Shown one piece after another: positions 11,436 through 22,645 of a stretch of DNA of 64,000 bases (position 1 is its first letter; every line of letters begins with the position of its first letter). The DNA lies in contig JAMXIF010000073.1 in assembly GCA_028583685.1 (NCBI GenBank), positions 6,877,048-6,941,047 on the forward strand, written 5' to 3'. Below the pieces are notes generated by a model that was given only the letters and a program-made list of their open reading frames with translations, did no database searches and was not told the origin of the DNA. The DNA comes from Petaurus breviceps papuanus. Lineage: Eukaryota; Chordata; Mammalia; Diprotodontia; Petauridae. Position numbers and translations under genes: made by a program.

Positions 11436-11620
11436 CCTTGGAGGCTGAAAGACTCCAAGATTCAAATACTCATTCTGACACATGCTAGCAGTGTGACTCT
11501 AGGCAAGTGGGCTTAACCTCTCAGTGTTACCAGGCAACTCTAAGAGACTATAATTTGCAGACCTACATCAGTAGAGGGAGTTTTCACACAACAGGTTATA
11601 TAAATCAGTGTAATAATAAT
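11436..11620 (+). mobile_element. MIR3/Ther2-like SINE
   Basis: CORE text (AGCAGTGTGACTCTAGGCAA) is followed by AGACTATAATTTGCAGACCT and GTAGAGGGAGTTTTCACA, a tail I recall from old mammalian SINEs. Its expected end, AATCACAGGTCTGG, appears about 1.1 kb later at 12703-12716, suggesting an insertion split it. Confidence 0.55.
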
Positions 11621-12693
11621 GGAATTTAAAGATCCCCCTATATTGGCTTGGTTTTCGGAATGATTGTGTTAAAACCCAGAGCTTGTGAATCCCACTTGTG
11701 AGATGGACTTGTTGACGTGAAAAGAGAGGGCTGAAGTGGGAGGAGCTGGTGACGTGAATTTAGAGAGACACAAGCAAAGAGAAAGGCAGAAGAATTTTTT
11801 GGAAGCAGCATGGTGGAGGCAGAGAGAGAGATGGAGAGGATTGCTGAGGGCCAGTTCTAATTGCCCAGGACTTTTGAGAGCTGCCACCCAGAGCTGCCAA
11901 GGACTGAGGAGACACGACTGTTATGCTGGTACTTTGTCTGTCTGTTTTGATGTTGCTTTGCCAGATTCGTCCACTGGTGAAAGACAGTCCTGTTGTTGCA
12001 GAGGTCCTGGAACTTTGCTGTTGGTTCAGAGCTACTGAGACTGTTCTGCAGACAGAGAGTGAATACTGTCCACTGGTGAAGGACAGTGCTGTTGTTGCAG
12101 CGGTCTTGGAACCTTGCTGTTGTTGCAGAAGCCCCGAAGAAGGATTTTCTTGTTGTATGTTTACAGAAATCCTGGAAGAGGGTTTTGCTAATGTTTTCAG
12201 GGGTCCTAGGACTGTTCTGCAGACAGAAAATGAATTAATGAGGACACTGGCAATGTATCTTGTGGCCTTGCTAAGCTTTGTCTCCCCAGGAACAAAGATT
12301 GCTGAGAACTTGGGTCAAGATAAAGAAAAGACCTCTCTTTGGGTATTAAATACTGTGCTTAAGCTTGTTGTAACTCTGGGGTAGATTCAATTGTGATCCA
12401 AGGGTGGAGAACTTTTGACCTTTTTGTTCTCTGTGATTGACCAAATGAATGTACTTTACTTATGATTGGAAACTAATCTCCATTTGAGAAGAGGGGCTTT
12501 GTGATTGACTAAATGAATGTACAGCCTAGGGGTGGAGTAGTACTTGGAGATTAGTGAATTACACTTGGTAAATGCTGTATTTTGAATTATGCTATATTTT
12601 CATTTTCTCTGTTCTTAATTTGTCACTGAATACAATGGAGAGCAGCTATGCTGGTATTTTAGACCTTGGGAAGTTGCCTTTGCTTGGCATTAC
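11621..12693 (+). mobile_element. unclassified insertion about 1.1 kb, possibly LTR-derived
   Basis: The block separates two halves of an older SINE. It holds direct repeats: CCACTGGTGAAAGACAGTCC at 11970 recurs as CCACTGGTGAAGGACAGTGC at 12070; ACTGTTCTGCAGACAG at 12038 recurs at 12210; GTGATTGACCAAATGAATG near 12433 recurs near 12501. A 153-codon open frame (11923-12384) covers the first two sets; its product is Val/Leu/Cys-rich and resembles nothing I know. A fossil LTR of an endogenous retrovirus is the best guess, but no TG...CA boundaries with a clear TSD were found. Confidence 0.4.
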
Positions 12694-12934
12694 ACCAGTA
12701 AATCACAGGTCTGGATCAAAAGCAAGGTATGTGTAGTGTTCATACAAATCACTTAACCCATTCTAGCTCAGACTTTCCCTGACAATAAGGAATCAATAGG
12801 ACAGCTGCTTATTGCTCAATTGGGGCGCAGTGCCAGGTTCCATATGGAATGCAGAGAAGTATGAGATATTGTCTATGCCATGTCTAAGAATGAAGGGTAC
12901 TTAGTCAACAAGCATTTTCAATGTGAAACATTTT

Positions 12935-13345
12935 ATATATTTTTTTCAAATAGCAGGTACAAACAATTTTTAACATGTTCTTTAAATTTTTGAGTTCCAA
13001 ATTTTCTCCCCACCCACTCTCTTCTTGAGAAGGCAAGCAATTTTATGTAGACTATACATGGGTAGTCATGCAAAACACATTTCCATGTTAGCCGCATTGC
13101 GAAAGAAAACAGACCAAAAAAAACACCAAGAAAAGTAAAGAAAAAAAAAGTATGCTTCAGTGTGCATTCAGATTCCATCAGTTCTCTGGAGATGGTTTGC
13201 ACTTTTAAATCATAAGTCATTTGAAATTGTCTTGGGTCATTGTATTGCTGAGAATGGCTGAGTCGTTCACACCATATTGCTGTCACTATGTACCCTGCTC
13301 TCCTGGTTCTTCTCACTTCACTTTGCATCAGTTATTGTAAGTCTT
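12935..13345 (-). mobile_element. L1 3' UTR
   Basis: Antisense L1 3' UTR: TTTTGAGTTCCAAATTTTCT, GAGAAGGCAAGCAATTTTAT, ACATGGGTAGTCATGCAAAA, TCTTGGGTCATTGTATTGCT, ending at the ORF2 region TCCTGGTTCTTCTCACTTCA. Confidence 0.85.
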
Positions 13346-13348
13346 TCC

Positions 13349-13858
13349 AGTCAACAAGCATTTCTTAAGTACTACTATATGCCATGCATTGTGCTAAGAA
13401 AGGCAAAAAAAACCATCCCTGCTTTCAGGAAGTTCATAGTCTGATGAAGAGACAACATGCAGACAAGTATGTGCAAGCAAGGTGTAGCCATAGTCTCAGA
13501 GGGAAGGCACATTAAGGAGGACTGGGAAAGGCTTCTTGAAGGTTGAACTTCAAGGCAGGAGAAGGAGGTGAGAAGGGAGAAATTTCTAGGCTTAGGGACA
13601 GTCAGTGAAAATGCACAAAGTGGGAAGGTGGAAAGTCTTATCTGAGAATGGCAGTTCACTGTCACTGGAATAGCCTAGTACAAGGTGGGGGAGGGATGGT
13701 ATTAAGATATACAAAAAAGACCAAGTTATAATGGGATTTCAGAGCCAAATAGGATTTTATATTTGATCCTGGAGGTTATAGAAAACTACTATAGTTTATT
13801 GAATAGGGTTGTAACATAGTTAGACCTGTAATTTAGGAAGATCTATTCTAAAACTGAG
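13349..13858 (-). mobile_element. L2 3' half
   Basis: It starts with the antisense L2 terminus (CAACAAGCATTTCTTAAGTA) and continues through GACAGTCAGTGAAAATGCAC and TATATTTGATCCTGGAGGTT to GTAACATAGTTAGACCTGTA, part of the reverse transcriptase C-terminal region. Confidence 0.8.
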
Positions 13859-13861
13859 TCT

Positions 13862-14030
13862 AGGGACAGCTAGGTGGTGCAGTGAGTAGAGAACAGGCCC
13901 TGGAGTCAGGAGGACCTGAGTTCAAATTCAGCCTCAAACACTTAACACTTACTAGCTATGTGACCTTGGGCAAGTCACTTAACCCCAATTGCCCTGCCTT
14001 CCCACCTCCAAAAAAGACCAAAAAAAAATT
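13862..14030 (+). mobile_element. SINE-W copy
   Basis: Complete from GGGACAGCTAGGTGGTGCAG to CCACCTCCAAAAAAGACC. It abuts the antisense L2. Confidence 0.9.
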
Positions 14031-14239
14031 AACAAGAGAGTAGAGAGCCAGATTGACTTCTACTTGGTATTGCCCTGAGCTTAGTTTTGAGTTTTTCCTT
14101 TTTTAAACAAGGGTGGGGCCAATATTTTAATTTCTTAACCGCCTCTGACTCAGAGACATCTCATTGGAAAAAGCTGCCAGTTATTTAATTGCCCATCAGT
14201 GTCTCTGTAGTACTTGAATGTTTTTTGTTTTTTCCTTTT

Positions 14240-14345
14240 CATATGTTTTTATCCTCCCTAGAACCTTTCGTCTTTATGTCTGATGCCCTGACCCCAGAGC
14301 AATGTAAAATGCTCAGTAAACATATAGTATTAATGATTCAGACAA
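14240..14345 (+). mobile_element. probable L2/MIR tail
   Basis: TTTATGTCTGATGCCCTGAC and AATGCTCAGTAAACATATAG resemble the diverged L2 terminus. A splice-acceptor-like TTTTTATCCTCCCTAG precedes it, but the tail match explains the text better than an exon. Confidence 0.4.
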
Positions 14346-14795
14346 ATTCCCTTGGCTTTTAAAATTTCATGTCTTTTTTAAAAAAAAAAACAATCCAGTT
14401 TAAACAAAGAGTATTTCCCCAGTATTTGTGATTAAAGCAGTTAGTATTCTTGGGGACATCTATTATGGGAAGGTGTTTTGGATTTAGAATTTGGCTTTTC
14501 ACATTCTTGCCAAATTTTAGTTCTACTAACTTAATTTAGTTCTTTCCAAATGTAGCCTCTGCCCTGCTTACAGATACTGTTTCATGGAAGATGGAACAAC
14601 ACAGACATGTAATTAAATTGGAAGTTGGTCTGTGGTGTTCTAATCAAATTGTGCTTGAGTGTCAAAACTCCTCTTCCCCTTGCACCTTCTTCAAGTGCAC
14701 ATAGACTAGCACCTTTTTATTTTCACCTTTAAAGGAAGTAATAGTTGAATAGGAACACAATTTGGGGGTTATTTGGTGCCTTTTCCTATGAAAAG
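14346..14795. other. no recognised feature
   Basis: AT-rich unique-looking DNA without a supported feature. Confidence 0.5.
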
Positions 14796-14799
14796 AATT

Positions 14800-14935
14800 A
14801 CATGGTTGTAGGCAGCAGCATTGTCATAGTAAAACACAGGACGAGTGCCCCTGCCATCATCTACATACGTGACCTTAGGCAAGATATTTTATCATTAGGA
14901 GCCTCAGTTTACTCATCTGTAAAATGACTATATTA
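14800..14935 (+). mobile_element. MIR fragment
   Basis: ACGTGACCTTAGGCAAGATA and GCCTCAGTTTACTCATCTGT mark the MIR core and 3' part. Confidence 0.65.
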
Positions 14936-15214
14936 CACTTTTCCACTTGAAAAGCTTTATGTTTCTTTGAGGTTTGACAGTTAAAGGATTAGCTTCTTGT
15001 GAAATAGTCCAGCCTAAGGTAATGAACCACCCTGGAAATGACATAGATAGAATCTGGAATTACTTTTTTTCCTAGAGGGACTTATTGTCAAGTAGGAGCA
15101 AGGAAATAGAAGGCAAGTAGGGACAAGAAATAGTAAATTTAGAACAGAGGTTAACTGGTAGGTTATAAATGCCTTATATGATTGTGAAGTAATGGAACTG
15201 AGTGCTTAGACTTG

Positions 15215-15355
15215 GATCTGAGAAGCCATCTAGTCCAGTGACTTATAGATGAGGAAACTGGGGCCCAGGAGATGAAGGGACTTACTTAAGGTTACACATG
15301 CAATAAGTGTCAGAAGTGGACCCCTGGGAACCCAGGTCCTAGTCTGGTGCCTGGC
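15215..15355 (-). mobile_element. MIR fragment
   Basis: Antisense MIR with GATGAGGAAACTGGGGCCCA and ACTTAAGGTTACACATGCAA. Confidence 0.7.
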
Positions 15356-16157
15356 TGATTTACACATTCTCAACTTTGAAACCAAATTTGAAATGTGTGG
15401 TTTTTTTTTAAGGAAGTTGTGAAGTTAAGAATCTGTAAAAATTAATTATCTTGAATCTAAGAGAAAGACTTCAGAGTATGCATGGTAGGGAGTTAGAGAT
15501 GGAGGTAATATCTTTTCTATTTGCCTCTTTTGTTGGGATTCTAGGGAAGTCCTAGTTCATACCAGGTCCACTACCCTCTTAGAATACACACACATTATAG
15601 GCAAACATTCCTATGGTAACATGCCTCAACACCTTTTTGGTTTCAAATAGCTTCTCATGTGTTATGAGTAACAACATGCCGGGCAAATAGCAAAAATGAA
15701 TTTATTACACCTATCAGACTGGCTAAAATGATTGAAGGGGAAAGCCATAAATGTTGGAGGGGATGTGGTAAAATCGGGACGCTAATTCAGTGTTGGTGGA
15801 ACTGTGAACTGACCCAGACATTTTGAAGAGCAACCTGGAATTATGCCCAAAGTTATTCAACTGCCTATACCCTTTGACCCAGCAATACTATACTAGGTCT
15901 GTTTCCAAAGATGATTAGGAAACAAGGAAAAGAACCTAAATGTTCTAAAATATTTATAGCAGCTTTTTGTGGTGGCAAAGAACTGGAAATTACGGGGATG
16001 CCCATCAATTGGGGAATGTTTGAACAAGTTGTGGTATATGATTGTGATGAAATACTACTGTGCTACAAGAAATAATGAGCTCGTTGATATAATTGATATA
16101 TTTGCACGAAATAATGAAGAGTAAAATGAGTAGAACCAAGAGAACATTGTATACAGT

Positions 16158-16312
16158 AATGGCAATATATTTTTTTAATTTTAAAAATTTATTTATTTAT
16201 TTGCTTTTAGTTTAGGGCATTTAGTTGCACAAGCTTTTGAATTACAAATTTTCTCCCCCTCCCCACCAAGGTGATATACAATCTGATATAGGTTAGCAAT
16301 GTTGTTTTAAAA
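16158..16312 (-). mobile_element. L1 3' tip inserted in L1
   Basis: A T-rich antisense tail leads into TTACAAATTTTCTCCCCCTC and AATCTGATATAGGTTAGCAA, an L1 3' UTR end. The interrupted L1 has GGCAATAT to the left and AGCAATGT to the right, a probable degenerate TSD. Confidence 0.65.
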
Positions 16313-16322
16313 ACAACTTTGA

Positions 16323-16628
16323 GGGGGAGGCCAGGTAGCACAGCGAGTAAGAGCACCAGCTCCAGTGTCAGGATGACCTGGGGATTGAATCTGGGCTCAG
16401 GCACTTAGCACCCTCCCAGAAACACCTGGCCTTGTAACCTTGAGCAAGTTACTTAACCCCAATTGCTTAGGGGCAGCCAGGTGGCTCAGCAAGTAAGAGC
16501 ATCAGCCCCAGAGTTGGGATGACTTGCGATCAAATCCGGGCTCAGATACTTAGCACCACACCCAGAAATAACTGGCTGTGTAACCTTTAGCAAGTTACTT
16601 AACCCCAATTGCTTTAAAAAAAAAAAAC
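16323..16628 (+). mobile_element. SINE-D dimer with TSD
   Basis: Unit 1 (16323-16468) contains GCACAGCGAGTAAGAGCACC and AGAAACACCTGGCC; unit 2 (from about 16469, GGGGCAGCCAGGTGGCTCAG) contains CACACCCAGAAATAACTGGC and ends in the A tail. The TSD ACAACTTTGA lies at 16313-16322 and 16629-16638, so the two units moved together. Confidence 0.9.
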
Positions 16629-16990
16629 ACAACTTTGAGCATCTGTCATTTTGACTATTATAAATACTCAAATTAACTACAAAGGACCTCTGAAGGAAGA
16701 TGCTTTCTGCATCCAAAGAAAGAGCTGATAAATAAAAATCTGTATGAATGATTTTACATATTTATACATACTTGTGTCTAATGGTAGCCATCGGGGGAGG
16801 GGGAAAAGAAAAAATATTACATGATAACTTTATTATATATTTAAAAGTAATAGCAAGTTGTATATAATGGATTTGCAGTTTTATATGCAATCATCTTTTT
16901 TTCATTCTATTTTATTATGGAAGTACTTGTTTTATTTCATAAATTTAAAAAATGAATAAATTTTTAAGTGAATTTATCCTTATCCTAAGA

Positions 16991-17569
16991 AGGGAACAAA
17001 TAGCTAATTATTTTTGAAGGACAGTAATAAATTTTTGTTACCTGTTAGAATATTACTACTGCTATATGCTATTACTGGTTTATGTGGACCTTGGAATGTG
17101 GTCTAGCATAATCTCCTCCAAAATAGTGTTGCAAAGAACAGACGTCAGCAAGTTTGGCCATTGTAAATTATGTACTAAAAACTTAGGTTCCTCTTAAATT
17201 TAATTTGAAATAACAAAGTTAGTGTTGCTGCCCCCAGGGCTCGTAAGGAGCTTAAACATAGCTTGAGTCAGTACTAATAATCATTCTTTTGTTCAGAGTC
17301 TTACTCTCTGTCCAGATGTTTTTGTACTTTTCCAATCCTTTGTCTTTCATTGGGAAAACTGTCTTATTAACTGCTGCTCCTTGGTCTCCTCCCTCTGGCA
17401 GCAGTTTCTGTTCTATTCCCTTCTCAGTGCATTTGCTGCCTTCATTCACAAGGAGTACTGATTGATCATCAGAGAGCTGGCCTCACCTTTAAGTAGTTAT
17501 CATGAAGGGGTATCATTCCTATGTATTCTACTACCTGTATAAACACAGGATCATTTCTCTAAAGCTGGA
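16991..17569. other. no recognised feature
   Basis: Unique-looking DNA. No open frame with convincing coding character. Confidence 0.5.
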
Positions 17570-17690
17570 ATGGTTCTCAGAAGCCATCTAGTGCAGTTCT
17601 CTCATTGTACAGATCAGGACACTGAGGCACAGGAAAGTCAAGTGACTTAGTCAAGGTCCCACAGGAAGCAGATACCAAAGTCAGCTCTCC
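17570..17690 (-). mobile_element. MIR fragment
   Basis: Antisense MIR: CCATCTAGTGCAGTTCTCTC, GATCAGGACACTGAGGCACA and AGTCAAGGTCCCACAGG. Confidence 0.7.
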
Positions 17691-18138
17691 TCTGTTTCTA
17701 GAGAAGCTTCTTTTCCTCTTGCCTTGGTGTTCCAGTATAAGGACTAATGAGACAGAAGTATCACATAGCTTTCATTGCTTTCCTTTTTTTAAAATAAGAA
17801 AAAATTGGTTGGTGTTTGTTGAATAAAGTCTCAAACATTGCCACATATTACATAGTATTAAGCAGTTTAAATTGTTTAAGTTTATCACAGATTAAAGTTT
17901 ACACACTAAGTAAACCCCTCCTATAGTGCATCCCACCTCTACTCCCACCCCCCATCACCTCTTAAAGGTTTTTTTCCTTTTGTCTAACAAGCATTCATTT
18001 TAAAGTTGCAGTTTATTATTATGATTAGGTCCTGTTTGGTGCAGATAATATATCCCACGTATTCAAGTTCTACTATTCTAAGTTATAATTATGTAAAATA
18101 TGGTCATTGGTTTCAGTCCATAGATATGTACAGGCTGA

Positions 18139-18435
18139 TTTGTTGATGACTTTTGTAAAAGGTGGTGGAATGGGATGTGTTCTCTTCAAAGGAAAGGTGA
18201 TGACAACCACTACATAGACAGAGTCATATCATTGAAAGGAGGTCTGGAAAAACTTCTGCTCCATTCCCTTCCTCCATTCCCCTTCATCCTCCATTCCCTC
18301 CAGGCAGAAATGTAACTTTATGTGTCCCAGACAGAGTTTGTTGACAACTCTTTTAAAAGGTGGTAGAATGGTATGTCAGTTCTCTTCTTCAAAGAAAAAA
18401 TGATGGCAAATCACTGCATTGATAGTTAAAATAAT
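18139..18435. repeat. direct duplication about 195 bp apart
   Basis: The segment 18139-18235 (AAAAGGTGGTGGAATGGGAT) recurs at 18334-18435 (AAAAGGTGGTAGAATGGTAT), with further shared text (TTCTTCAAAG.AAA..TGATG.CAA.CACT). The copies have drifted by roughly a fifth. The family is not recognised. Confidence 0.65.
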
Positions 18436-18454
18436 CTCTCCAAAAAAATGATTC

Positions 18455-18590
18455 AAATTCAACAACAAACATTTGCCAGTTACCTAATATGTCTAATATA
18501 CTGTCCTAAGTGCTAGGAATAATACACAGAAGAAAATTACAAAGTGCCTGACCTGAAGGAGCTTACTATCTTGTTGGTAGAAAAGATATA
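18455..18590 (-). mobile_element. L2 3' end fragment
   Basis: Antisense L2 terminus: CAACAAACATTTGCCAGTTA, TGTCCTAAGTGCTAGGAATA and CTGACCTGAAGGAGCTTACT. Confidence 0.65.
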
Positions 18591-18789
18591 CTCAAAATCT
18601 GTAATAGAAATTGCAGTGTTTGCTAGGGAGGTGAATCAAACAGAAGTATAAGAGATTAGAAAGAAGGCTGTTGGGGAGTAGGGGATTAAAAGATATCGTA
18701 AACAAACCAGCATTTGAAAAAGATTTTGCTAGGTTGAGTTATGGAGATAGTTTATTTAAATCTTGGAGAAATCTCTACACCTCTTTTTA

Positions 18790-18955
18790 AAAAACACATA
18801 ATATTTTTTTTCCTCCAATTACACACTAAAACAATTTTGTAGTGGTTGAGTTTTGTTTTGAGTTCTAAATTCTATCTTTCCTTTCCTCCCTCTTCCCTGT
18901 GACAATAAGCAGTCAGATGTAGGTTATATATGTGTAGTCATTCCACTTCTCTTAA
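18790..18955 (-). mobile_element. L1 3' UTR fragment
   Basis: TTCCTCCAATTACACACTAA, GAGTTCTAAATTCTATCTTT and GATGTAGGTTATATATGTGT match the antisense L1 3' UTR. Confidence 0.75.
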
Positions 18956-19084
18956 TGTCTGCAGTAAATTACTTTGAAAGATTAAACTTTGTGTTTAAGA
19001 ATTATCCCCAATTCTGGTAGCATATAATTCTTTATACATATATTTCTCTTGAGGATTAACTTTCTTTTCCTTTCAGATATATTC

Positions 19085-19465
19085 GTACTCTTTCACCAAC
19101 GGCTTGAATGACCAGATCCAAAAAGTAGTTATTAACAGATCACTGTCAGTTGGGAGGGGTGAGTCTCTAGTGCAGGCTTAGGAATCTGTCTCTGGGGCTC
19201 TGATGTTCAGCATTTCCATCAACAGTTTAGGAAAGGCGTCAGTGGTGTGCTTAATAAATTTGCAGACAAGAAGCTGGGTGGTGTAGCTAATGTATTAAAT
19301 AATGCAATCTGGATCCAAAAAGATCTCAACAAGGTAGAGCAGGGTGATAGGATGAAATGTGACTTAGCAATGCAGCTAACTTTTCAGAGACTCAGTCTTT
19401 TCATCCATAAAATGAGGGGATTTGGTTACATGACCTCTGGGGTCCCTTCCAAATGATCCATGGTC
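19085..19465 (+). mobile_element. CR1/L3 LINE, reverse transcriptase fragment
   Basis: The translation gives LNDQIQKVVINRSLSVG upstream and LNKFADKKLGGVANVLNNAI downstream, the CR1-clade counterpart of the FADDTKLGG catalytic neighbourhood (one residue of the double Asp is lost). Text after 19375 is an unrelated MIR-like tail. A splice-like acceptor before 19079 is explained by this LINE. Confidence 0.75.
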
Positions 19466-19681
19466 CATGCAGATGGCATGATGTTCCCTCTGGTAAACTG
19501 AATGTGAATTCCTCGTTTTTATTCATATACCATCCATCCCTGACACTGATCTATTTTAATAACACAGGGTGTGTAGTGATAAAAAGTTTAGTCTCTTGTT
19601 TAAAATTTTGAAGTCAAATATTGGCCACAGTCTTAAATGAATGATGGATACAGTGGATTTTCTCCTCAGTATACATACATA

Positions 19682-21703
19682 CTCTTTTATTCATTCATTC
19701 TTTTATTGTTTAGTATTTTTCCCCAATTACATGTAAAAACAGTTTTAAAAATTTGTTTTAAAACCGTGAGTTCTGAATTCTCTCCCTTCTTCCTTCCCCA
19801 TGCCCCTCATTGAGAAAGCAAGCAATTCAATATAGGTTATACATGTGTAGCCATGCAAAACATTTTTTCATATTAGTCATGCTATAAAAGAAAACATAAA
19901 AAATTTTCAAGAAAAATAAAGTAAAAAAAGTGTGTTTTGATCTGTATTCAGACATCATCAGTTCTTTCTCTGGGGAGGGATAGCATTTTTCATCATAAGT
20001 CTTTCAGAGTTGTCTTGGATCATTGTATTGCTAAGAATAGCTAAGTCATTCACAGCTGATTATCTTACAATATTGCTGTTACTTTGTACAGCTTCTTAAG
20101 CCTTTCTGGGTTTTTCTGAGAGCATCCTGCTCATCATTTCTTATAGCACAGTAATATTTCATCACAATCACATACTACAATTTATTCAGCATTCCCCAGT
20201 TTATCTGCATCCCCTTAATTTCCAGTTCTTTGCTACCAGAAAAGAACTGCTAAAAATATATTTGTACATATAGGTCTTTTCTTTTTTCTTTTTTTAATCT
20301 CTTTTGGGATATAGATCTAGTAGTGGTATTGCTGGGTCAAAGGGTATACGTGGTTTTATAACCCTTTGGGCATAGTTCCAAATTGCTCTATAAAATGGTT
20401 GAATTAGTTCACAACTCCACCTACATTTTTTCATTCCTTTGGTTTTGTTTTATTGTTTCTTGATTTCTCATAAAGTCAGCTTTCCTTTGTTCAATTCTCT
20501 TTCTTAACGAATTTCTTCAGAATTGTACTTCTTTTTCCATTTGGCCAATTCTCCTTTTCCATAAGGAGTCTTTTCTTCAATGAACTTTTGTGTCTCTTTT
20601 CCATTTGACTAATTCTGCTTTTTTAAGGCATTATTCTCCTTGTTGGTTTTTTGTACCTCTTTTACCATTTGGCTTAGTCTGTTTTTTAAGGTGTTATTTT
20701 CTTCAGTATTTTTTTTTGTGTCTCCTTTACTGAGCTATTGATTCTTTTTTCATGACTCTCATTTTTCTTCCCAATTTTTCCTTTATCTCTCTTACTTGAT
20801 TTTCAAAATCCTTTTTAGCACTTCCATAAACTGAGACTAATTCAGATTTTTCTTGGAGGCTTTAGATGTAGGAGCTTTGACTTCGTTATCTTCTGAGTGT
20901 GTATTTTGATTTTCCTCCACAGTAACTTTCTATGGTCAGAATGTTTTTCCTGTTGTTTGCTCATCTTTTTTGGTCTGTTTCTTGACTTTTAACTCTTTGT
21001 TAAAGGTGGGGCTCTCCTTCCAGGGTGAAGGGTGCCCCTGTCCCAAGCTTCAGGCTTTTTGAAAGTACAGCTGTTTTCAGAGATACCTTTAGAGACCTCT
21101 AAGTTTTCATTTCTTCCGAGGTAGTATGATCTAAAGAGAAGTGTTTGTTACTCTCCTGGCATGTGCTCTGGTCTCTGGGTGATCACAATCACTCTTTTCT
21201 GCCCTGGAACTCTGGGGAGGATTCCTGCTTCACTGTGGCCACAAGTTCCAGTGTGCTAATGCTCTTTCTCCCCCTGGGACTGCATCCCAGATAGGAATAT
21301 GGGCAAAGAAACCGAGTCCTGCTCCCAGTGCCCCAAAGAGACCATTGCAATCTCCTTCTGACCAGTTGTTTGACCCATTAACCATCTATGGACTGAGAAT
21401 TCTGGAGCAGCCACTGTAATTGCTGATTCAGTGGTTCCCAGGGCCTGCTTCTGGTTTTCTGGGGCCAGGCTGTGCTGGTGAGACCTGTGCTAGAATGTGC
21501 TTCACTCACATCCTGTTGCAATAGACTTTTCCTGCTGACCTTCAGAGTTGTCTTTAGTTGGAAAATTATTTCACCCTGCCCTTTTGTGGGTTCTGCCACT
21601 CCAGGAATTGTTTTACGGTGTTATTTTAAGGTGTTTAGAGGGATTTTAGGTAAAACTCAGGCAAGGGGCTGCCTTTTCTCCACCATCTTGGCTCTGCCTC
21701 CTC
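19682..21703 (-). mobile_element. L1 with both ends but no middle
   Basis: On the minus strand the element opens with GAGGAGGCAGAGCCAAGATG (a typical L1 5' UTR start), has an ORF1 initiation codon at 20964 (ATGAGCAAACAACAGG) and a stretch rich in Lys, Glu, Asn and Gln resembling the ORF1 coiled coil. At about 20424 it jumps into GTGGAGTTGTGAACTAATTC, late ORF2, and then the 3' UTR to about 19715. Most of ORF1 and ORF2 is absent. TACATACATA flanks it at 19672-19681 and 21704-21713, a low-complexity but plausible TSD. Confidence 0.85.
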
Positions 21704-21715
21704 TACATACATATC

Positions 21716-22515
21716 CTTAAAAAGCTTAACTAGTTTCTTCTTGCATATACCCTTTTATTGGGAGTACAAACAGAAAGCTTTTTAACAACAAAAACTATTT
21801 CAGTCCATTAAAGAAATCTAATTTGGGAAGTAAGGGTTGGATTAAAAACCTCATATTTTCTTTCTTTCTTCTTATCTCACTCCCAGAAATGCTTTTTGTA
21901 TGCTATAGTAAAAATGTATATATTTGAATCCTTTAATAAGTTATATAGTAGTCTGTAATTGGACAGTTTCAAAATGTGACTCACATTTCCCCTTTAAATT
22001 AAGCTATTTTTACTGAGCTCATCCTTTGCATTTGGATATGTAATCACTTATTTCATCAATCATTATTTCATTGCACTGAGTACTCTTTGATTTTGCTCTA
22101 TTCAAATGTAACCTTTTTATGGGAAAATTTGTTTTGAAATATTTCTGTAAATTGGTGTTGTTATAAAAATCCTTGCCCATTTGACATATTCCAGTCCATA
22201 GAGTATTTAACAAAAAAGTTAATGCTTTCACTGAAGTCTTAAAAGCACTTCAACTGTGGGAAATATTGGCAGTGTTTATTTGATTTCCAGGAATGTAAAC
22301 AGTTTTTCAAATTAGTTCCCATATATGCGTTAGGGAACTGGAAATAACTTCTGGCCTACCCCAAAATTGTGTTTGGAGGGGTAACCTTTCCTTTGTTCCC
22401 AAGAATAGATTTAGTCTTAAATTGGAGTTCAGACGCACATATTTGTAATCTTCAAGACTTAATGCATGCTTCCTGATAAAATTACCTCATGTTCACTTAA
22501 CCATTTACATATAGT
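21716..22515. other. no recognised feature
   Basis: AT-rich unique-looking DNA. A 70-codon minus-strand frame at 22019-22231 shows no recognisable motif. Confidence 0.5.
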
Positions 22516-22517
22516 AT

Positions 22518-22645
22518 CCTTCCAATAGAATGTAAGTGCTTTGAGGGTAGACACAATTTCGTTTTGTTCTTCCTATCTCTAGTACCTAGTATTGTGCCTT
22601 GCATATAGTGAGTGCTTAATATTTTTTGAATTATAATCAATTTCA
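22518..22645 (+). mobile_element. L2 3' end
   Basis: GAATGTAAGTGCTTTGAGGG, TAGTACCTAGTATTGTGCCT and GTGAGTGCTTAATATTTTTT form the L2 terminus. Confidence 0.8.

Larger units (their letters stand above)
15690..16990 (+). mobile_element. 5'-truncated L1: ORF2 end plus 3' UTR, split
   Basis: Coding remnants include GTTGGTGGAACTGTGAACTG, TTTGACCCAGCAATACTATA and GGGATGCCCATCAATTGGGG, the last part of ORF2. The 3' UTR is interrupted at about 16158-16638 by a reverse L1 tip and a SINE-D dimer, then resumes (GAGCATCTGTCATTTTGACT) and ends in AT-rich sequence near 16990. Confidence 0.85.

Noticed and set aside
14243-14310. Possible 54-base exon after TTTTTATCCTCCCTAG, open in one frame
   Set aside because: The sequence is better explained as a diverged L2 tail, and 18 open codons are uninformative.
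19050-19145. Possible exon after CTTTCTTTTCCTTTCAG
   Set aside because: The downstream text aligns with CR1/L3 reverse transcriptase sequence.
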